The position numbers and the translations under genes are program-made. A DNA stretch of 45,611 nucleotides from Streptomyces amritsarensis (lineage in GTDB: Bacteria; Actinomycetota; Actinomycetes; Streptomycetales; Streptomycetaceae). Of this stretch, positions 25,981 through 34,408 are shown piece after piece. The notes beneath the pieces were generated by a model. The model was not told the origin of the DNA. It worked only from the letters and a program-made list of their open reading frames with translations, and did not search any database. The stretch covers positions 1-45,611 of the forward strand of contig NZ_MQUR01000065.1 of NCBI RefSeq assembly GCF_001953875.1. Reading direction: 5' to 3'. Position 1 is the first letter of the stretch. The number at the start of each line of letters is the position of its first letter.

Positions 25981-26940
25981 ATGGCCACTGCCACGCACAC
26001 CCACACCCACGCCACCCTCACCGTCACCAAGATCGGCGGCCGCATCGGCGCCGAGATCGGCGGCGTCCGGCTCGGCGGCGACCTGGCCGAGGCCGACGTC
26101 GCCGGCATCCGCGCCGCCCTCCTCGCCCACAAGGTCGTCTTCTTCCGCGGCCAGGGGCACCTCGACGAGGCTTCCCACGAGGCCTTCGCCGAGTTGCTCG
26201 GCGCTCCGGTCGCGCACCCCACCGTTCCCTCCGCGGACGGCCGCTACGCCCTCGGCATCGACTCCCACCACGGCGCCCGCGCCAATCAGTGGCACACCGA
26301 CGTCACCTTCGTCCCCGCCTACCCCGCCTTCTCCATCCTCCGCGCGGTGACCATCCCCCCGTACGGCGGCGACACCCTCTGGGCCAACACGGCCACCGCC
26401 TACACCCACCTCCCCGAGCCGCTGCGCGCCCTCGCCGACGGCCTGCGCGCGGTCCACTCCAACGAGTACGACTACGCCGCCCTGCGGCCCGACACCCTCC
26501 CCGAGGCACTGGCCCAGTACCGCGAGGTGTTCACCTCCACCAAGTTCCTCACGGAGCACCCGGTGGTCCGCGTCCACCCCGAGACCGGCGAACGCACCCT
26601 GCTGCTCGGCAACTTCGTCCAGCGGATCCAGGGCCTCACCGGCCGCGACTCCCGGGCGCTGCTCGACCTCTTCCAGGCCCACATCGAGAGCCCGGAGAAC
26701 ACCGTCCGCTGGCAGTGGCAGCCCGGCGACGTCGCAATCTGGGACAACCGCGCCACCCAGCACTACGGCGTGGACGACTCCGACGACCACGAGCGCACCC
26801 TGCGCCGCGTCACCGTCGACGGCGACGTCCCGGTCGGCCCCGACGGAGCCCCGTCCCGCCTGCTCAGCCCGGAGACCGTCCCGGACCCGGCCTTCGGCAT
26901 CGCCTCGGGCGCGTCCACCTCCGACGCCCCCGCCGCCTGA
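25981..26940 (+). CDS. TauD/TfdA-family alpha-ketoglutarate-dependent dioxygenase
   Basis: A 319-residue Fe(II)/2-oxoglutarate dioxygenase. The HxD iron ligands are in NQWHTDVTF, the distal His in NRATQHYGVDD, and the 2-oxoglutarate-binding Arg in ERTLRRVTV. An N-terminal HTHTHTH run follows the ATG. The family releases sulfite from taurine or converts alkyl sulfate esters (AtsK type) by oxidation next to the sulfonate or sulfate group. As first gene of an operon with ssu-type transport and monooxygenase genes it should work in sulfur scavenging. AGGAG precedes the start. TauD-like and alkylsulfatase-like activities cannot be separated from sequence alone. Confidence 0.93.
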   Translation: MATATHTHTHATLTVTKIGGRIGAEIGGVRLGGDLAEADVAGIRAALLAHKVVFFRGQGHLDEASHEAFAELLGAPVAHPTVPSADGRYALGIDSHHGARANQWHTDVTFVPAYPAFSILRAVTIPPYGGDTLWANTATAYTHLPEPLRALADGLRAVHSNEYDYAALRPDTLPEALAQYREVFTSTKFLTEHPVVRVHPETGERTLLLGNFVQRIQGLTGRDSRALLDLFQAHIESPENTVRWQWQPGDVAIWDNRATQHYGVDDSDDHERTLRRVTVDGDVPVGPDGAPSRLLSPETVPDPAFGIASGASTSDAPAA

Positions 26941-26976
26941 TCCGGCACAGGCCTGATCCGGCACAGGCCCGATCCC
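26937..26976 (+). repeat. 16-bp tandem repeat spanning the stop codon
   Basis: CTGATCCGGCACAGGC occurs twice in tandem (26937-26952, 26953-26968) with a partial third copy. The first copy contains the stop codon of the dioxygenase gene. It is probably a slippage product in the short intergenic gap. Confidence 0.85.
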
Positions 26977-27007
26977 GCAGAGACCGTACGCCGCCCAAGG
27001 AGCCACC

Positions 27008-27664
27008 GTGCCCAAGCTGCTCGCCCTCACCGGCAGCCCCTCCGCCCACTCCCGCACCGATGTGGTCGCCGACCTCGCCCTGCGCCACCTGACCCGCTCC
27101 CATCCCGGCTTCGAGACCGCCCGCCTCGCCGTGCGCGAGCTTCCCGCCGCGGACCTGCTGGCCGCCCGGCGCGGCGAGCCCGAGATCCGCCGCGCCCTCG
27201 AAGCCGTCGCCGAGGCCGACGGCCTCGTCATCGCGACCCCGGTCTACAAGGCCTCGTACACGGGCCTGCTCAAGGCCTTCCTCGACCTGCTGCCGCAGGA
27301 CGGCCTCGTCGGCAAAGCGGTTCTCCCGCTCGCCACCGGCGGCAGCCTCGCCCACGTCCTGACCATCGACTACGCGCTGCGTCCCGTGCTCGCCGCCCTG
27401 GGCGCCCGGCATGTCACCGCCGGCCGGTTCGTCCTGGACTCCACCGTCGAGCGCGGCTCCGGCCCCGACCGGCTGCGGCCCGAGGCGGAGCTCGACCTCC
27501 TCCAGGCCGTCGACGAGTTCGCGGATGCCCTGCGCGTCGCCGGCCGCCCCCCGACCGCCGCCGGCCCGCCGGCCCCGGCCACCACCCCGGCCCCCGCCAC
27601 CGCACCGGCCCCCGCCCCCGCGCTGACCGCGGCCGACGCCCTCACCGCCACCGCCGCCCCGTAA
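27008..27664 (+). CDS. ssuE: SsuE/MsuE-type NAD(P)H-dependent FMN reductase
   Basis: A 218-residue flavodoxin-fold protein. GSPSAHSRTD near the start is the FMN phosphate loop, followed by ATPVYKASYTGLLKAFLDLLP and LATGGSLAH, both standard for SsuE. It would supply reduced FMN to the two-component monooxygenase encoded at the end of the operon. The last 35 or so residues are an Ala/Pro-rich tail not usual in the family and probably disordered. It follows the dioxygenase by 67 bases and has an AAGGAG ribosome site before the ATG. Confidence 0.93.
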   Translation: MPKLLALTGSPSAHSRTDVVADLALRHLTRSHPGFETARLAVRELPAADLLAARRGEPEIRRALEAVAEADGLVIATPVYKASYTGLLKAFLDLLPQDGLVGKAVLPLATGGSLAHVLTIDYALRPVLAALGARHVTAGRFVLDSTVERGSGPDRLRPEAELDLLQAVDEFADALRVAGRPPTAAGPPAPATTPAPATAPAPAPALTAADALTATAAP

Positions 27665-27707
27665 GTCCCGCCCCGCCCCTCGCGACCCGTACCGACAAGG
27701 ATCCGTC

Positions 27708-28751
27708 ATGCCCGCAGCCCTCACCTCGACCACCACCTCCCGGCGCCAGTTCCTGACCCTGCTCGGCATCTCGGCGGCCGCGGTGAGCTGCGGCACGGCC
27801 ACCGCCGGCGGTGGATCCGGCTCCGGTTCGTCGAGCCAGGTCACCACCCTCAAGTACCAGGGCAGCGTGGGAGCCGTCACACTCCCCGAACTCGCCGCCG
27901 ACCTCGGCTACCTCGGCGACGTCAAGCTGGAGTGGATCGGCAACACCATCAGCGGCCCGCAGGACATCCAGTCCGCCGCCACCGGCCAGATCCACTTCGG
28001 CGGCGCCTTCAACGGCGCCGTGGTCAAACTGGCCGCCAGCAAGGCCCCGATCACCTCCGTCATCTCCTACTACGGCTCCGACCAGCACTCCTACAGCGGC
28101 TACTACGTCCTTGAGGACAGCCCCCTGCGAACCGCCCGCGACCTGATCGGCAAGAAGGTCGGCATGAACACCCTGGGGGCGCACGCCCAGGCCATGCTGG
28201 AGATCTACCTGAAGCGCAACGGGGTGTCGAAGGCGGACTCGGCCAAGGTCGAATCCCTGGTGGTCCCGCCGGTCAACACCGAACAGGTCCTGCGGCAGAA
28301 GCAGATCGACGTCGCCGTACTCGGCGGGGTGCTGCGCGACAAGGCCCTCGCCGCCGGCGGGATCCGCCCGCTCTTCTCCGACTTCGAACTGCTCGGCCCG
28401 TTCAGCGCGGGCAGCTACGTGATGACGAAGCGCTTCATCAAGGAGAACCCCGACACCGTCCGGACCTTCGTCACCGCAGTGGGCAAGGCCATCGAGTGGT
28501 CCCGCACCACACCGCACGAGCAGGTCACCGCCCGGATGACGGAGATCGTCACCAAGCGCGGCCGCAACGAGGACACCGCCACCCTCAAGTACTGGCGCTC
28601 GTACGGCGTCGCGGAGGCCGGCGGCCGGATATCCGACAAGGAGTTCCAGGTCTGGCTGGACTGGCTCGCCGAGCGCGGCGACATCAAGGAGGGCCAGCTG
28701 AAGGCGACCGACCTCTACACCAACGAGTTCAACGGAAACGGGAAGGGGTGA
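27708..28751 (+). CDS. ssuA: Sulfonate ABC transporter substrate-binding lipoprotein
   Basis: A 347-residue periplasmic-binding-type protein. The N-terminus has a twin-arginine-like signal (SRRQFLTLLG) followed by AAAVSC, a lipobox whose Cys (about residue 28) would be lipidated; a Ser/Gly-rich linker follows. The mature part has the SsuA/TauA fold pattern (GPQDIQSAATGQIHFGGAFNGAV, LIGKKVGMNTLGAHAQAMLE in parts). It would capture sulfonates outside the membrane and deliver them to the permease. It lies 43 bases after ssuE. The ligand is inferred from the operon. Confidence 0.93.
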   Translation: MPAALTSTTTSRRQFLTLLGISAAAVSCGTATAGGGSGSGSSSQVTTLKYQGSVGAVTLPELAADLGYLGDVKLEWIGNTISGPQDIQSAATGQIHFGGAFNGAVVKLAASKAPITSVISYYGSDQHSYSGYYVLEDSPLRTARDLIGKKVGMNTLGAHAQAMLEIYLKRNGVSKADSAKVESLVVPPVNTEQVLRQKQIDVAVLGGVLRDKALAAGGIRPLFSDFELLGPFSAGSYVMTKRFIKENPDTVRTFVTAVGKAIEWSRTTPHEQVTARMTEIVTKRGRNEDTATLKYWRSYGVAEAGGRISDKEFQVWLDWLAERGDIKEGQLKATDLYTNEFNGNGKG

Positions 28752-28759
28752 CGACGGCC

Positions 28760-29620
28760 ATGGCGAAGATCGTGTTCGAGGGCGTCCGCAAGACCTTCGG
28801 GGACTTCACGGCCCTCGACGGCATCGACCTGGAGATCCGCAGCGGCGAGTTCCTCGTGGTCGTCGGCCCCAGCGGCTGCGGCAAGTCCACCCTCCTGGAC
28901 CTCCTCGGCGGCCTGTCGACCCCGACGGCCGGCCGGATCCTGCTCGACGGCAAGCCGGTCACCGGGCCGGGCCTCGACCGGGGCATCGTGTTCCAGCAGT
29001 ACGCGCTGCTGCCGTGGCGCACGGCGCTCGGCAACGTCGAGTTCGGCCTGGAGGCCACCGGCGTCCCGCGCCGCGAACGCAAGGACCGGGCGCGGGAGTT
29101 CCTCGACCTCGTCGGCCTGACGGGCTTCGAGGACCGGCATCCGCACCAGCTCTCCGGCGGCATGCGCCAACGCGTGGCCATCGCCCGCTCGCTGGCGTAC
29201 GACCCCGACGTGCTGCTGATGGACGAGCCGTTCGCCGCCCTCGACGCCCAGACCCGCGAATCCCTCCAGGACGAGCTGCGCCGCATCTGGCAGCGCACCG
29301 GGAAGACCGTCATCTTCATCACGCACGGCATCGAGGAGGCCGTGTACCTCGGCCAGAGGGTGGCGGTCATGACCTCCCGGCCGGGGCGGATCAAGGAGAT
29401 CGTCCCCGTCACCTTCGGCGAACGCCCGGGCACCGGAAACGGCACCGCAGACGGCACCGCAGACGGCACCGGCCCGGCCCCGGCGTCCGCCGCCGGCCCG
29501 CAGGGCGAGGACCTGCGGTCCAGCCCGGAGTTCGCCCGCTACCGCCACGAGATATGGACCCTCCTCCACGACGAGGTGGCCCGCGCCCAGCAACTGGAGA
29601 AGGAGGAGGCCTCCGTATGA
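28760..29620 (+). CDS. ssuB: Sulfonate ABC transporter ATPase
   Basis: A 286-residue ABC ATPase with Walker A GPSGCGKST, Q-loop VFQQYALLPW, signature LSGGMRQR, Walker B VLLMDEPFAALD and switch His in THGIEEA. It closely follows the nitrate/sulfonate/taurine subfamily. The ATG at 28760 has AAGGGG upstream; an in-frame GTG at 28748 that overlaps the ssuA stop is an alternative start that would give coupling. The C-terminal part has a short Gly/Thr/Asp repeat (GTADGTADGT). It overlaps ssuC by ATGA. Confidence 0.95.
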   Translation: MAKIVFEGVRKTFGDFTALDGIDLEIRSGEFLVVVGPSGCGKSTLLDLLGGLSTPTAGRILLDGKPVTGPGLDRGIVFQQYALLPWRTALGNVEFGLEATGVPRRERKDRAREFLDLVGLTGFEDRHPHQLSGGMRQRVAIARSLAYDPDVLLMDEPFAALDAQTRESLQDELRRIWQRTGKTVIFITHGIEEAVYLGQRVAVMTSRPGRIKEIVPVTFGERPGTGNGTADGTADGTGPAPASAAGPQGEDLRSSPEFARYRHEIWTLLHDEVARAQQLEKEEASV

Positions 29621-30525
29621 GCACCGGAACCGATACCGCTGCCCCCGCCGTGCTGCCCGCCGCACCGGCTCCCGCCGAGGACGTACGGGACTCCGCGCCC
29701 CCGCCGCGTCCGGTGCCCGACCTCCGGCCACCGCAACGCGCCGCCCGGCAGCCCCTCAGAGCGCTGGGACGCAGGCTGCGGGCCGTCGCCCTGCGGTCGG
29801 CGGCGGTCCTCGCCCTGCTCGGCCTGTGGGAGGCCGCGCCCCGGCTCGGCCTGGCGGACCCGACCTTCCTGCCGCCGGTCAGCGAGGTGGCCGCCGCCTG
29901 GTGGGAGCTCCTGGGCAACGGCCAACTCGGCCGGCACACCTGGGCCAGCCTGGTCCGCTCCTTCGGCGGCTTCGCCATCGCCGTCGCCGTGGCCGTCCCG
30001 CTGGGGCTGCTCATCGGCTGGTACCGGCCCGTCGCCGCCCTGCTCGGCCCGCTGCTGGAGCTGTTCCGCAACACCGCCGCCCTGGCCCTGCTGCCGGTGT
30101 TCGTGCTCCTGCTCGGCATCGGCGAGACCTCGAAGGTGTCCATCGTGGTCTACGCCTGCGTGTGGCCGATCCTGCTGAACACCATCAGCGCCGTCGGGAA
30201 CGCCGACCCCACCCTCGTCCGGCTGGCCCGCTCGATGGACCTGTCCACCCCGAGGCTCTTCCAGAAGGTGATCCTGCCGGCCTCCGTACCGGCCGTCTTC
30301 ACCGGCATCCGGCTCGCCGGCGCCATCTCCATCCTCGTCCTCGTGGCCGCCGAGATGATCGGCGCGAAGGCGGGCCTGGGCTACCTGATCAACGCCTCGC
30401 AGTTCAACTTCGCCATCCCGCAGATGTACGCGGGCATCGTCACCATCTCCGCCATCGGCGTGGCCTTCAACCAGCTCCTGGTCACGATCGAACGCCGCCT
30501 GAGCACCTGGCGCGTCCCCTCCTGA
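29617..30525 (+). CDS. ssuC: Sulfonate ABC transporter permease
   Basis: A 302-residue membrane protein of the binding-protein-dependent permease family with about six helices. The EAA-loop region is seen around residues 195-225 (NADPTLVRLARSMDLS then LFQKVILPASVPAVFTGIR). A proline-rich, positively charged N-terminal extension of about 60 residues precedes the first helix. The start overlaps the ssuB stop by ATGA, so translation is probably coupled. With SsuA and SsuB it forms the importer. Confidence 0.94.
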   Translation: MSTGTDTAAPAVLPAAPAPAEDVRDSAPPPRPVPDLRPPQRAARQPLRALGRRLRAVALRSAAVLALLGLWEAAPRLGLADPTFLPPVSEVAAAWWELLGNGQLGRHTWASLVRSFGGFAIAVAVAVPLGLLIGWYRPVAALLGPLLELFRNTAALALLPVFVLLLGIGETSKVSIVVYACVWPILLNTISAVGNADPTLVRLARSMDLSTPRLFQKVILPASVPAVFTGIRLAGAISILVLVAAEMIGAKAGLGYLINASQFNFAIPQMYAGIVTISAIGVAFNQLLVTIERRLSTWRVPS

Positions 30526-30568
30526 CGTCCCGACGCCCTGACGCCCTGTCGCCCTGCCGGCCCGCGCT

Positions 30569-30624
30569 GCCCGCCCCGCCCGCCCGCGCACCCGGCCTGC
30601 CCGGCCTGCCCGGGCGGGGCGGGC
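30569..30624 (+). terminator. GC-rich hairpin inside the sulfonate operon
   Basis: Perfect 14-bp arms (30569-30582 and 30611-30624) with a 28-base loop lie in the 151-base gap between ssuC and the monooxygenase gene. It may be a partial terminator or RNA-stability element that lowers or separates expression of the last gene. Confidence 0.5.
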
Positions 30625-30676
30625 CGGCACGCCTTTCCCGCCCCACGCCACGACTCCGGAACCACGAGGACCCGCC

Positions 30677-32008
30677 ATGACCGCTCCCCGGACCCTGCAC
30701 CTCAACGCCTTCCTCATGAACGCCGGCCACCACGACGCCGCCTGGCGCCACCCCGCGAGCCGCCCCGAACGCGTCACCGACCTGAAGTACTTCCAGGAAC
30801 TGGCCCGCACCGCCGAGCGCGGCCGACTCGACTCGATCTTCTTCGCCGACGGGCTCGCCCTGTGGGGCAAGGCCCGCTACAACGCCCTCGGCGGGTTCGA
30901 GCCGCTCACCCTGCTCTCCGCCATCGCCGCCGTCACCGAGCACATCGGCCTCATCGCCACCGTCTCCACGACCTTCAACGAACCCTTCAACCTGGCCCGC
31001 AAGTTCGCCTCCCTCGACCACATCAGCGGCGGCCGGGCCGGCTGGAACATCGTCACCTCCGGCACCCTCGACGAGGCGCGCAACTTCAACCGGGACGAGC
31101 ACCTGGAGCACGGCCTGCGCTACGAGCGGGCCCGTGAGTTCCTCGACGTCGCCACCAAGCTCTGGGACAGCTGGGAGGACGACGCGATCGTCCTCGACAA
31201 GGAGGCCGGCATCTACGCCGACACCGACAAGCTGCACCCCGCCGCGCACCGCGGCGAGTACTTCGGCGTCGCGGGCCCGCTCAACGTCCCGCGCTCCCCG
31301 CAGGGTTACCCGCTGCTGGTGCAGGCGGGCTCCTCCGAGTCCGGGAAGGAGTTCGCCGCGCAGTACGCCGAGGCCGTCTTCACCGCCCAGCAGACCCTCG
31401 CCGACGGCCAGACCTTCTACAAGGACCTCAAGTCCCGCCTGGCCCGGTACGGCCGCGCCGAGGACGACCTGCTCGTTCTGCCCGGCATCGCCCCCGTCAT
31501 CGGCTCCACCGAGGCCGAGGCGAAGGCCCTGGAGCAGGAGCTCACCGACCTCCAGGTTCCGGAGTACGGTCTCGCCCAGCTCTCCGGGATGCTGGGGGTG
31601 GACCTCACCGGCCTGCCCCTCGACGGCCCGCTCCCCGACCTGCCCGAGGAGCGGGACATCAACGGCAACAAGAGCCGCTTCACGCTCGTCGCCGAACTCG
31701 CCCGCCGTGACGGTCTCAACCTGCGCGAGCTGATCGCCCGCCTCGGGGCCGGCCGAGGCCACCGCGTCTTCGCCGGCACCCCCGAGCAGATCGCCGACCA
31801 GCTGGAGCAGTGGTTCACACAGGGCGCCGCCGACGGCTTCAACATCATGGCGCCCGTGCTGCCCACCGGCCTGACCGACTTCGTGGACCAGGTCGTGCCG
31901 ATCCTCCAGCGCCGCGGACTCTTCCGCACCGAGTACACCGGCCGCACCCTGCGCGAGAACTACGGCCTGCCCCGCCCGGCCAACCGGTACGCGGGAACCG
32001 CCTCGTGA
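30677..32008 (+). CDS. NtaA/SnaA/DszA-family FMNH2-dependent monooxygenase
   Basis: A 443-residue luciferase-like monooxygenase of the nitrilotriacetate/sulfone group: LHLNAFLMNAGHHDAAWRHP at the start, FADGLALWG, GRAGWNIVTS with flavin-phosphate contacts, NFNRDEHLEHGLRYERA, and GTPEQIADQLEQWF near the end. It would use reduced FMN, presumably from the SsuE-type reductase four genes upstream, to cleave a C-S bond or oxidise an organosulfur compound. The set dioxygenase, reductase, importer, monooxygenase is a complete organosulfur-scavenging operon. The family also contains enzymes for other substrates, so sulfone, sulfonate or sulfide specificity is open. Confidence 0.92.
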   Translation: MTAPRTLHLNAFLMNAGHHDAAWRHPASRPERVTDLKYFQELARTAERGRLDSIFFADGLALWGKARYNALGGFEPLTLLSAIAAVTEHIGLIATVSTTFNEPFNLARKFASLDHISGGRAGWNIVTSGTLDEARNFNRDEHLEHGLRYERAREFLDVATKLWDSWEDDAIVLDKEAGIYADTDKLHPAAHRGEYFGVAGPLNVPRSPQGYPLLVQAGSSESGKEFAAQYAEAVFTAQQTLADGQTFYKDLKSRLARYGRAEDDLLVLPGIAPVIGSTEAEAKALEQELTDLQVPEYGLAQLSGMLGVDLTGLPLDGPLPDLPEERDINGNKSRFTLVAELARRDGLNLRELIARLGAGRGHRVFAGTPEQIADQLEQWFTQGAADGFNIMAPVLPTGLTDFVDQVVPILQRRGLFRTEYTGRTLRENYGLPRPANRYAGTAS

Positions 32009-32061
32009 CGGACCCCGCCCCCGGCGCCCCGTAACGGCGCCCGTGAGGCCGGCCTCTCGCG

Positions 32062-32090
32062 TGCCGTCGGAGCCCGCTGCTCCGGCGGCA
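32062..32090. terminator. Convergent terminator hairpin
   Basis: A 12-bp stem with one G-U wobble (arms 32062-32073 and 32079-32090, loop CCGCT) lies between the stop of the monooxygenase (32008) and the stop of the leftward oxidoreductase (32106). It probably serves both genes. Confidence 0.75.
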
Positions 32091-32105
32091 TCCGGCCTGG
32101 TCTGG

Positions 32106-33026
32106 TCAGACCGTCAGGACGATCTTGCCGCGGGTGCGGCCCGCGGCGCTCAGCTCCCAGGCCCGGGCCGCCTCGGCGAGCGGCAGGGCGTGTTCCACGT
32201 TCACGGTGAGCTTCCCCGTGTCCGCCAGTTCCGCGAGGAAGGCCAGGTCGGTGGTGTGCGGGCGTACCGACAGCTGGTGTGCGCCCTTCGCGGCGGCCTC
32301 GTAGTCGGCGATGGACACCACCCGGTCGTGCCGGCGGACCAGCGACTGGAGGGTCTCGATGACGCCGTCCCCGTAGAAGTCCAGGGCGGCGTCCACGCCG
32401 TCGGGCGCGAGCTCGCGGACCCGGTCCGCCAGCCCCTCCCCGTACAGCACGGGCTCCGCGCCGAGCGAGCGCAGGTAGTCGTGGTTGTGCGCGCCGGCCG
32501 TGCCGATGACCCGCAGGCCGAGCGCGACCGCGATCTGCACGCCGAAGGAGCCCGTACCGCCGGCCGCGGAGTGGATGAGGACGGTCTCGCCGGCCTTGAC
32601 GCCGACGCGGGTCAGCGACTGGTAGGCGGTCAGGCCGGCCAGCGGGAGGCCCGCGGCCTGCTCGAAGGTCAGCTCGCGCGGCTTGCGGGCGAGGGTGCGG
32701 ACGGGGGCGGCGACCAGTTCGGCGTACGTGCCGAGCTCCACCCACTCCTTGCGGACGTAGCCGTACACCTCGTCGCCCACGGCGAAGTCGAAGGTGTCGG
32801 GGCCGACGGCCTCGACGACACCGGCCACGTCCCAGCCGGGTATGACGGGGTGGCGGACCTCGAGGACGGAATCCAGGTGGCCGGCTGCGAGCTTCCAGTC
32901 GACCGGGTTGACACCGGCGGCCCTGACGCGGACGAGCACCTCGTCCGGCCCCACCTTGGGCTGCGGCACGTCAACGACCGTGAGGGAGGGGGGAGTTCCG
33001 TATGCGCTGTATGTGATGGCCTTCAT
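32106..33026 (-). CDS. NADP-dependent quinone oxidoreductase-like protein (zinc-free MDR family)
   Basis: A 306-residue medium-chain dehydrogenase/reductase. The GroES-like half contains AAGVNPVDWKLAAG and PGWDVAGVVEAVG; the nucleotide-binding half contains HSAAGGTGSFGVQIA. The zinc-ligand cysteines of true alcohol dehydrogenases are absent, placing it with quinone oxidoreductase-like enzymes. It would reduce quinones or enones with NADPH in the cytoplasm. The DUF2470 gene begins and ends upstream on the same strand, 42 bases away, so the two may be co-transcribed and then also respond to iron. The substrate is unknown. Confidence 0.93.
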   Translation of the reverse strand: MKAITYSAYGTPPSLTVVDVPQPKVGPDEVLVRVRAAGVNPVDWKLAAGHLDSVLEVRHPVIPGWDVAGVVEAVGPDTFDFAVGDEVYGYVRKEWVELGTYAELVAAPVRTLARKPRELTFEQAAGLPLAGLTAYQSLTRVGVKAGETVLIHSAAGGTGSFGVQIAVALGLRVIGTAGAHNHDYLRSLGAEPVLYGEGLADRVRELAPDGVDAALDFYGDGVIETLQSLVRRHDRVVSIADYEAAAKGAHQLSVRPHTTDLAFLAELADTGKLTVNVEHALPLAEAARAWELSAAGRTRGKIVLTV

Positions 33027-33068
33027 GATCGCCCCAACACGGCTCCCGCTCCCGATGTTCCGGACCGC

Positions 33069-33788
33069 TCAGGCCGGCAGCGTGTTGCGGTGCGAGCGCC
33101 TGCGCGCCGCGCTGAACAGAGCCTGGATCTGCGCGCCCGACTGCTCGACGTCGTCGAGGGGCGAGGGGAAGGGCAGCCGGACGTCGCGGTGGCCGCGCCG
33201 CTCCTCCAGCCGCAGCGTGATCCCGTAGCGGTCCATGGCGAGCGGCAGGGCGCGCACGACCGCGGCCGCGGGCTGCGGCCGGACCAGGCGCAGCAGCAGC
33301 GTGACGAGGTCGTGGTGCTCGTCGAGGAGGTGCGTGAGCATGCCCGCCTCGTACGCGGCGAGCGGGTCGGGGTCGGCCTCGTCCAGCTCCTCCAGGCCGA
33401 CGTACGCGATGCCCTCGGCGGTCTCGAGCTCGGCCCGCTCGAACTCCATGCAGGTGGAGTCGGCGCCGGACTCGGCGGACAGGTCCGAGTAGGGCGTGAG
33501 CAGCCGGCCCAGCACGGTGACCCGGGCGCGCACCCGGTCCCGTACGGGGGTGGGTGCGACGTCGGTGAACTCCAGCCGGATCGCGGGCCGGTGCTCGGCG
33601 TGGCCGCCGGGCTCGGCGGGGTGCAGGTGCAGCCGGCCCATGGGGTCGCCGCCGTCGAGGTGGCGGACTTCGCGGCGCAGCCCGTCGGTGACCACCGTCA
33701 TGGAGTGGGCGGCGGCCAGGACCGACCGGATCCGCTCGGCGGCGGTGGGCAGGACGGCCGAGGTTGCGGGGTCACCGAACAGGCGCAT
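33069..33788 (-). CDS. DUF2470-domain protein, iron-regulated, heme-utilisation-like
   Basis: A 239-residue protein. The N-terminal part resembles the split-barrel half of HugZ/HutZ-type heme proteins (VTDGLRREVRHLDGG, RVTVLGRL), and the C-terminal part has the DUF2470 pattern (AGMLTHLLDEHHDLVTLLLRLV, then DRYGITLRLEE and VRLPFPSPL). The family is linked to heme handling. A DmdR/IdeR-type iron box lies just upstream at 33815-33833, so transcription should be repressed when iron is plentiful. That supports a role in iron or heme acquisition. The usual heme-ligand positions cannot be confirmed by eye. Confidence 0.85.
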   Translation of the reverse strand: MRLFGDPATSAVLPTAAERIRSVLAAAHSMTVVTDGLRREVRHLDGGDPMGRLHLHPAEPGGHAEHRPAIRLEFTDVAPTPVRDRVRARVTVLGRLLTPYSDLSAESGADSTCMEFERAELETAEGIAYVGLEELDEADPDPLAAYEAGMLTHLLDEHHDLVTLLLRLVRPQPAAAVVRALPLAMDRYGITLRLEERRGHRDVRLPFPSPLDDVEQSGAQIQALFSAARRRSHRNTLPA

Positions 33789-33814
33789 GCGGATCTCTCC
33801 ATCGTCCGTGTGGG

Positions 33815-33833
33815 TTAGGTATGCCTAACCTAA
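33815..33833. promoter_or_regulatory. Iron box (DmdR/IdeR operator)
   Basis: TTAGGTATGCCTAACCTAA matches the actinobacterial 19-bp iron box TTAGGTTAGGCTAACCTAA except in three central positions. It lies 27 bases upstream of the DUF2470 start at 33788, where bound repressor would block transcription. It is over 110 bases from the SepF-like start on the other side. Confidence 0.88.
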
Positions 33834-33913
33834 CTCATCCTGGTCCCGGAGAGTACCCGGCACCACTCGTGTCGTTGTTGGGCTGAACGGGTGAAACACG
33901 AGAGGATGGGGGG

Positions 33914-33949
33914 ATGCACATGAAGCGCGCGGCCGAGGCGGCCCGGTGA
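33914..33949 (+). CDS. Possible 11-residue leader peptide overlapping the SepF-like start
   Basis: ATG at 33914, after a GGGGGG run, opens MHMKRAAEAAR and stops with the TGA of a GTGA overlap at the SepF-like start codon. It could couple or restrict translation of the next gene. Its size makes this tentative; chance is a real alternative. Confidence 0.25.
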   Translation: MHMKRAAEAAR

Positions 33950-34341
33950 GCAGGTACGACGTCACCGACGAACAGTGGGAGGGGCTCGCGCAGGTGGTAC
34001 CCCTGCGCAGTCGCAACGAATGGCCCTCCCGGGTGGACCACCGCACGATTCCCAAGTCGCCCGGGGCGACTGCGGCGGAGCAGCGGCGCTTCGTGGTGAT
34101 CAGAGTCCAGATCTTCGCGGACGCCCGGGAGGTGGCCGAGTACCTGATCGCGCAGATCCCGGTCCTGCTCGACCTCACCGGCGCGGACAGCGAAGTGGCC
34201 AAGCGGATCCTCGACTTCAGCAGCGGGGTGGTCTTCGGGCTGGGCAGCGGGATGCACCGGGTGGACCGGAACGTCTTCCTGCTCGCGCCCGTGGGGACCG
34301 AGGTCGAGGGGATCGCGGCCGCGGCCGTCCCCCGATCGTAG
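33946..34341 (+). CDS. SepF-like cell division protein paralogue
   Basis: A 131-residue protein with a GTG start. The C-terminal 85 residues fit the SepF (DUF552) core: VVIRVQIFADAREVAEYLI, VLLDLTGADSEVAKRILDFSSGVVFGLG and NVFLLAPVG. SepF binds FtsZ and membranes. This one lacks the long variable linker and clear N-terminal amphipathic helix of the main SepF, as in the short SepF-like paralogues of Streptomyces, so it may have a modified role in division or sporulation. There is no division cluster around it. The GTG overlaps the stop of a tiny upstream frame. Confidence 0.9.
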   Translation: MSRYDVTDEQWEGLAQVVPLRSRNEWPSRVDHRTIPKSPGATAAEQRRFVVIRVQIFADAREVAEYLIAQIPVLLDLTGADSEVAKRILDFSSGVVFGLGSGMHRVDRNVFLLAPVGTEVEGIAAAAVPRS

Positions 34342-34408
34342 GAAGGTCCGTACGAAGGAACGGTTCGCCGGGGCCGCGGGGGGCCCGGCGGCCCGTACCG
34401 TCCGGCGC

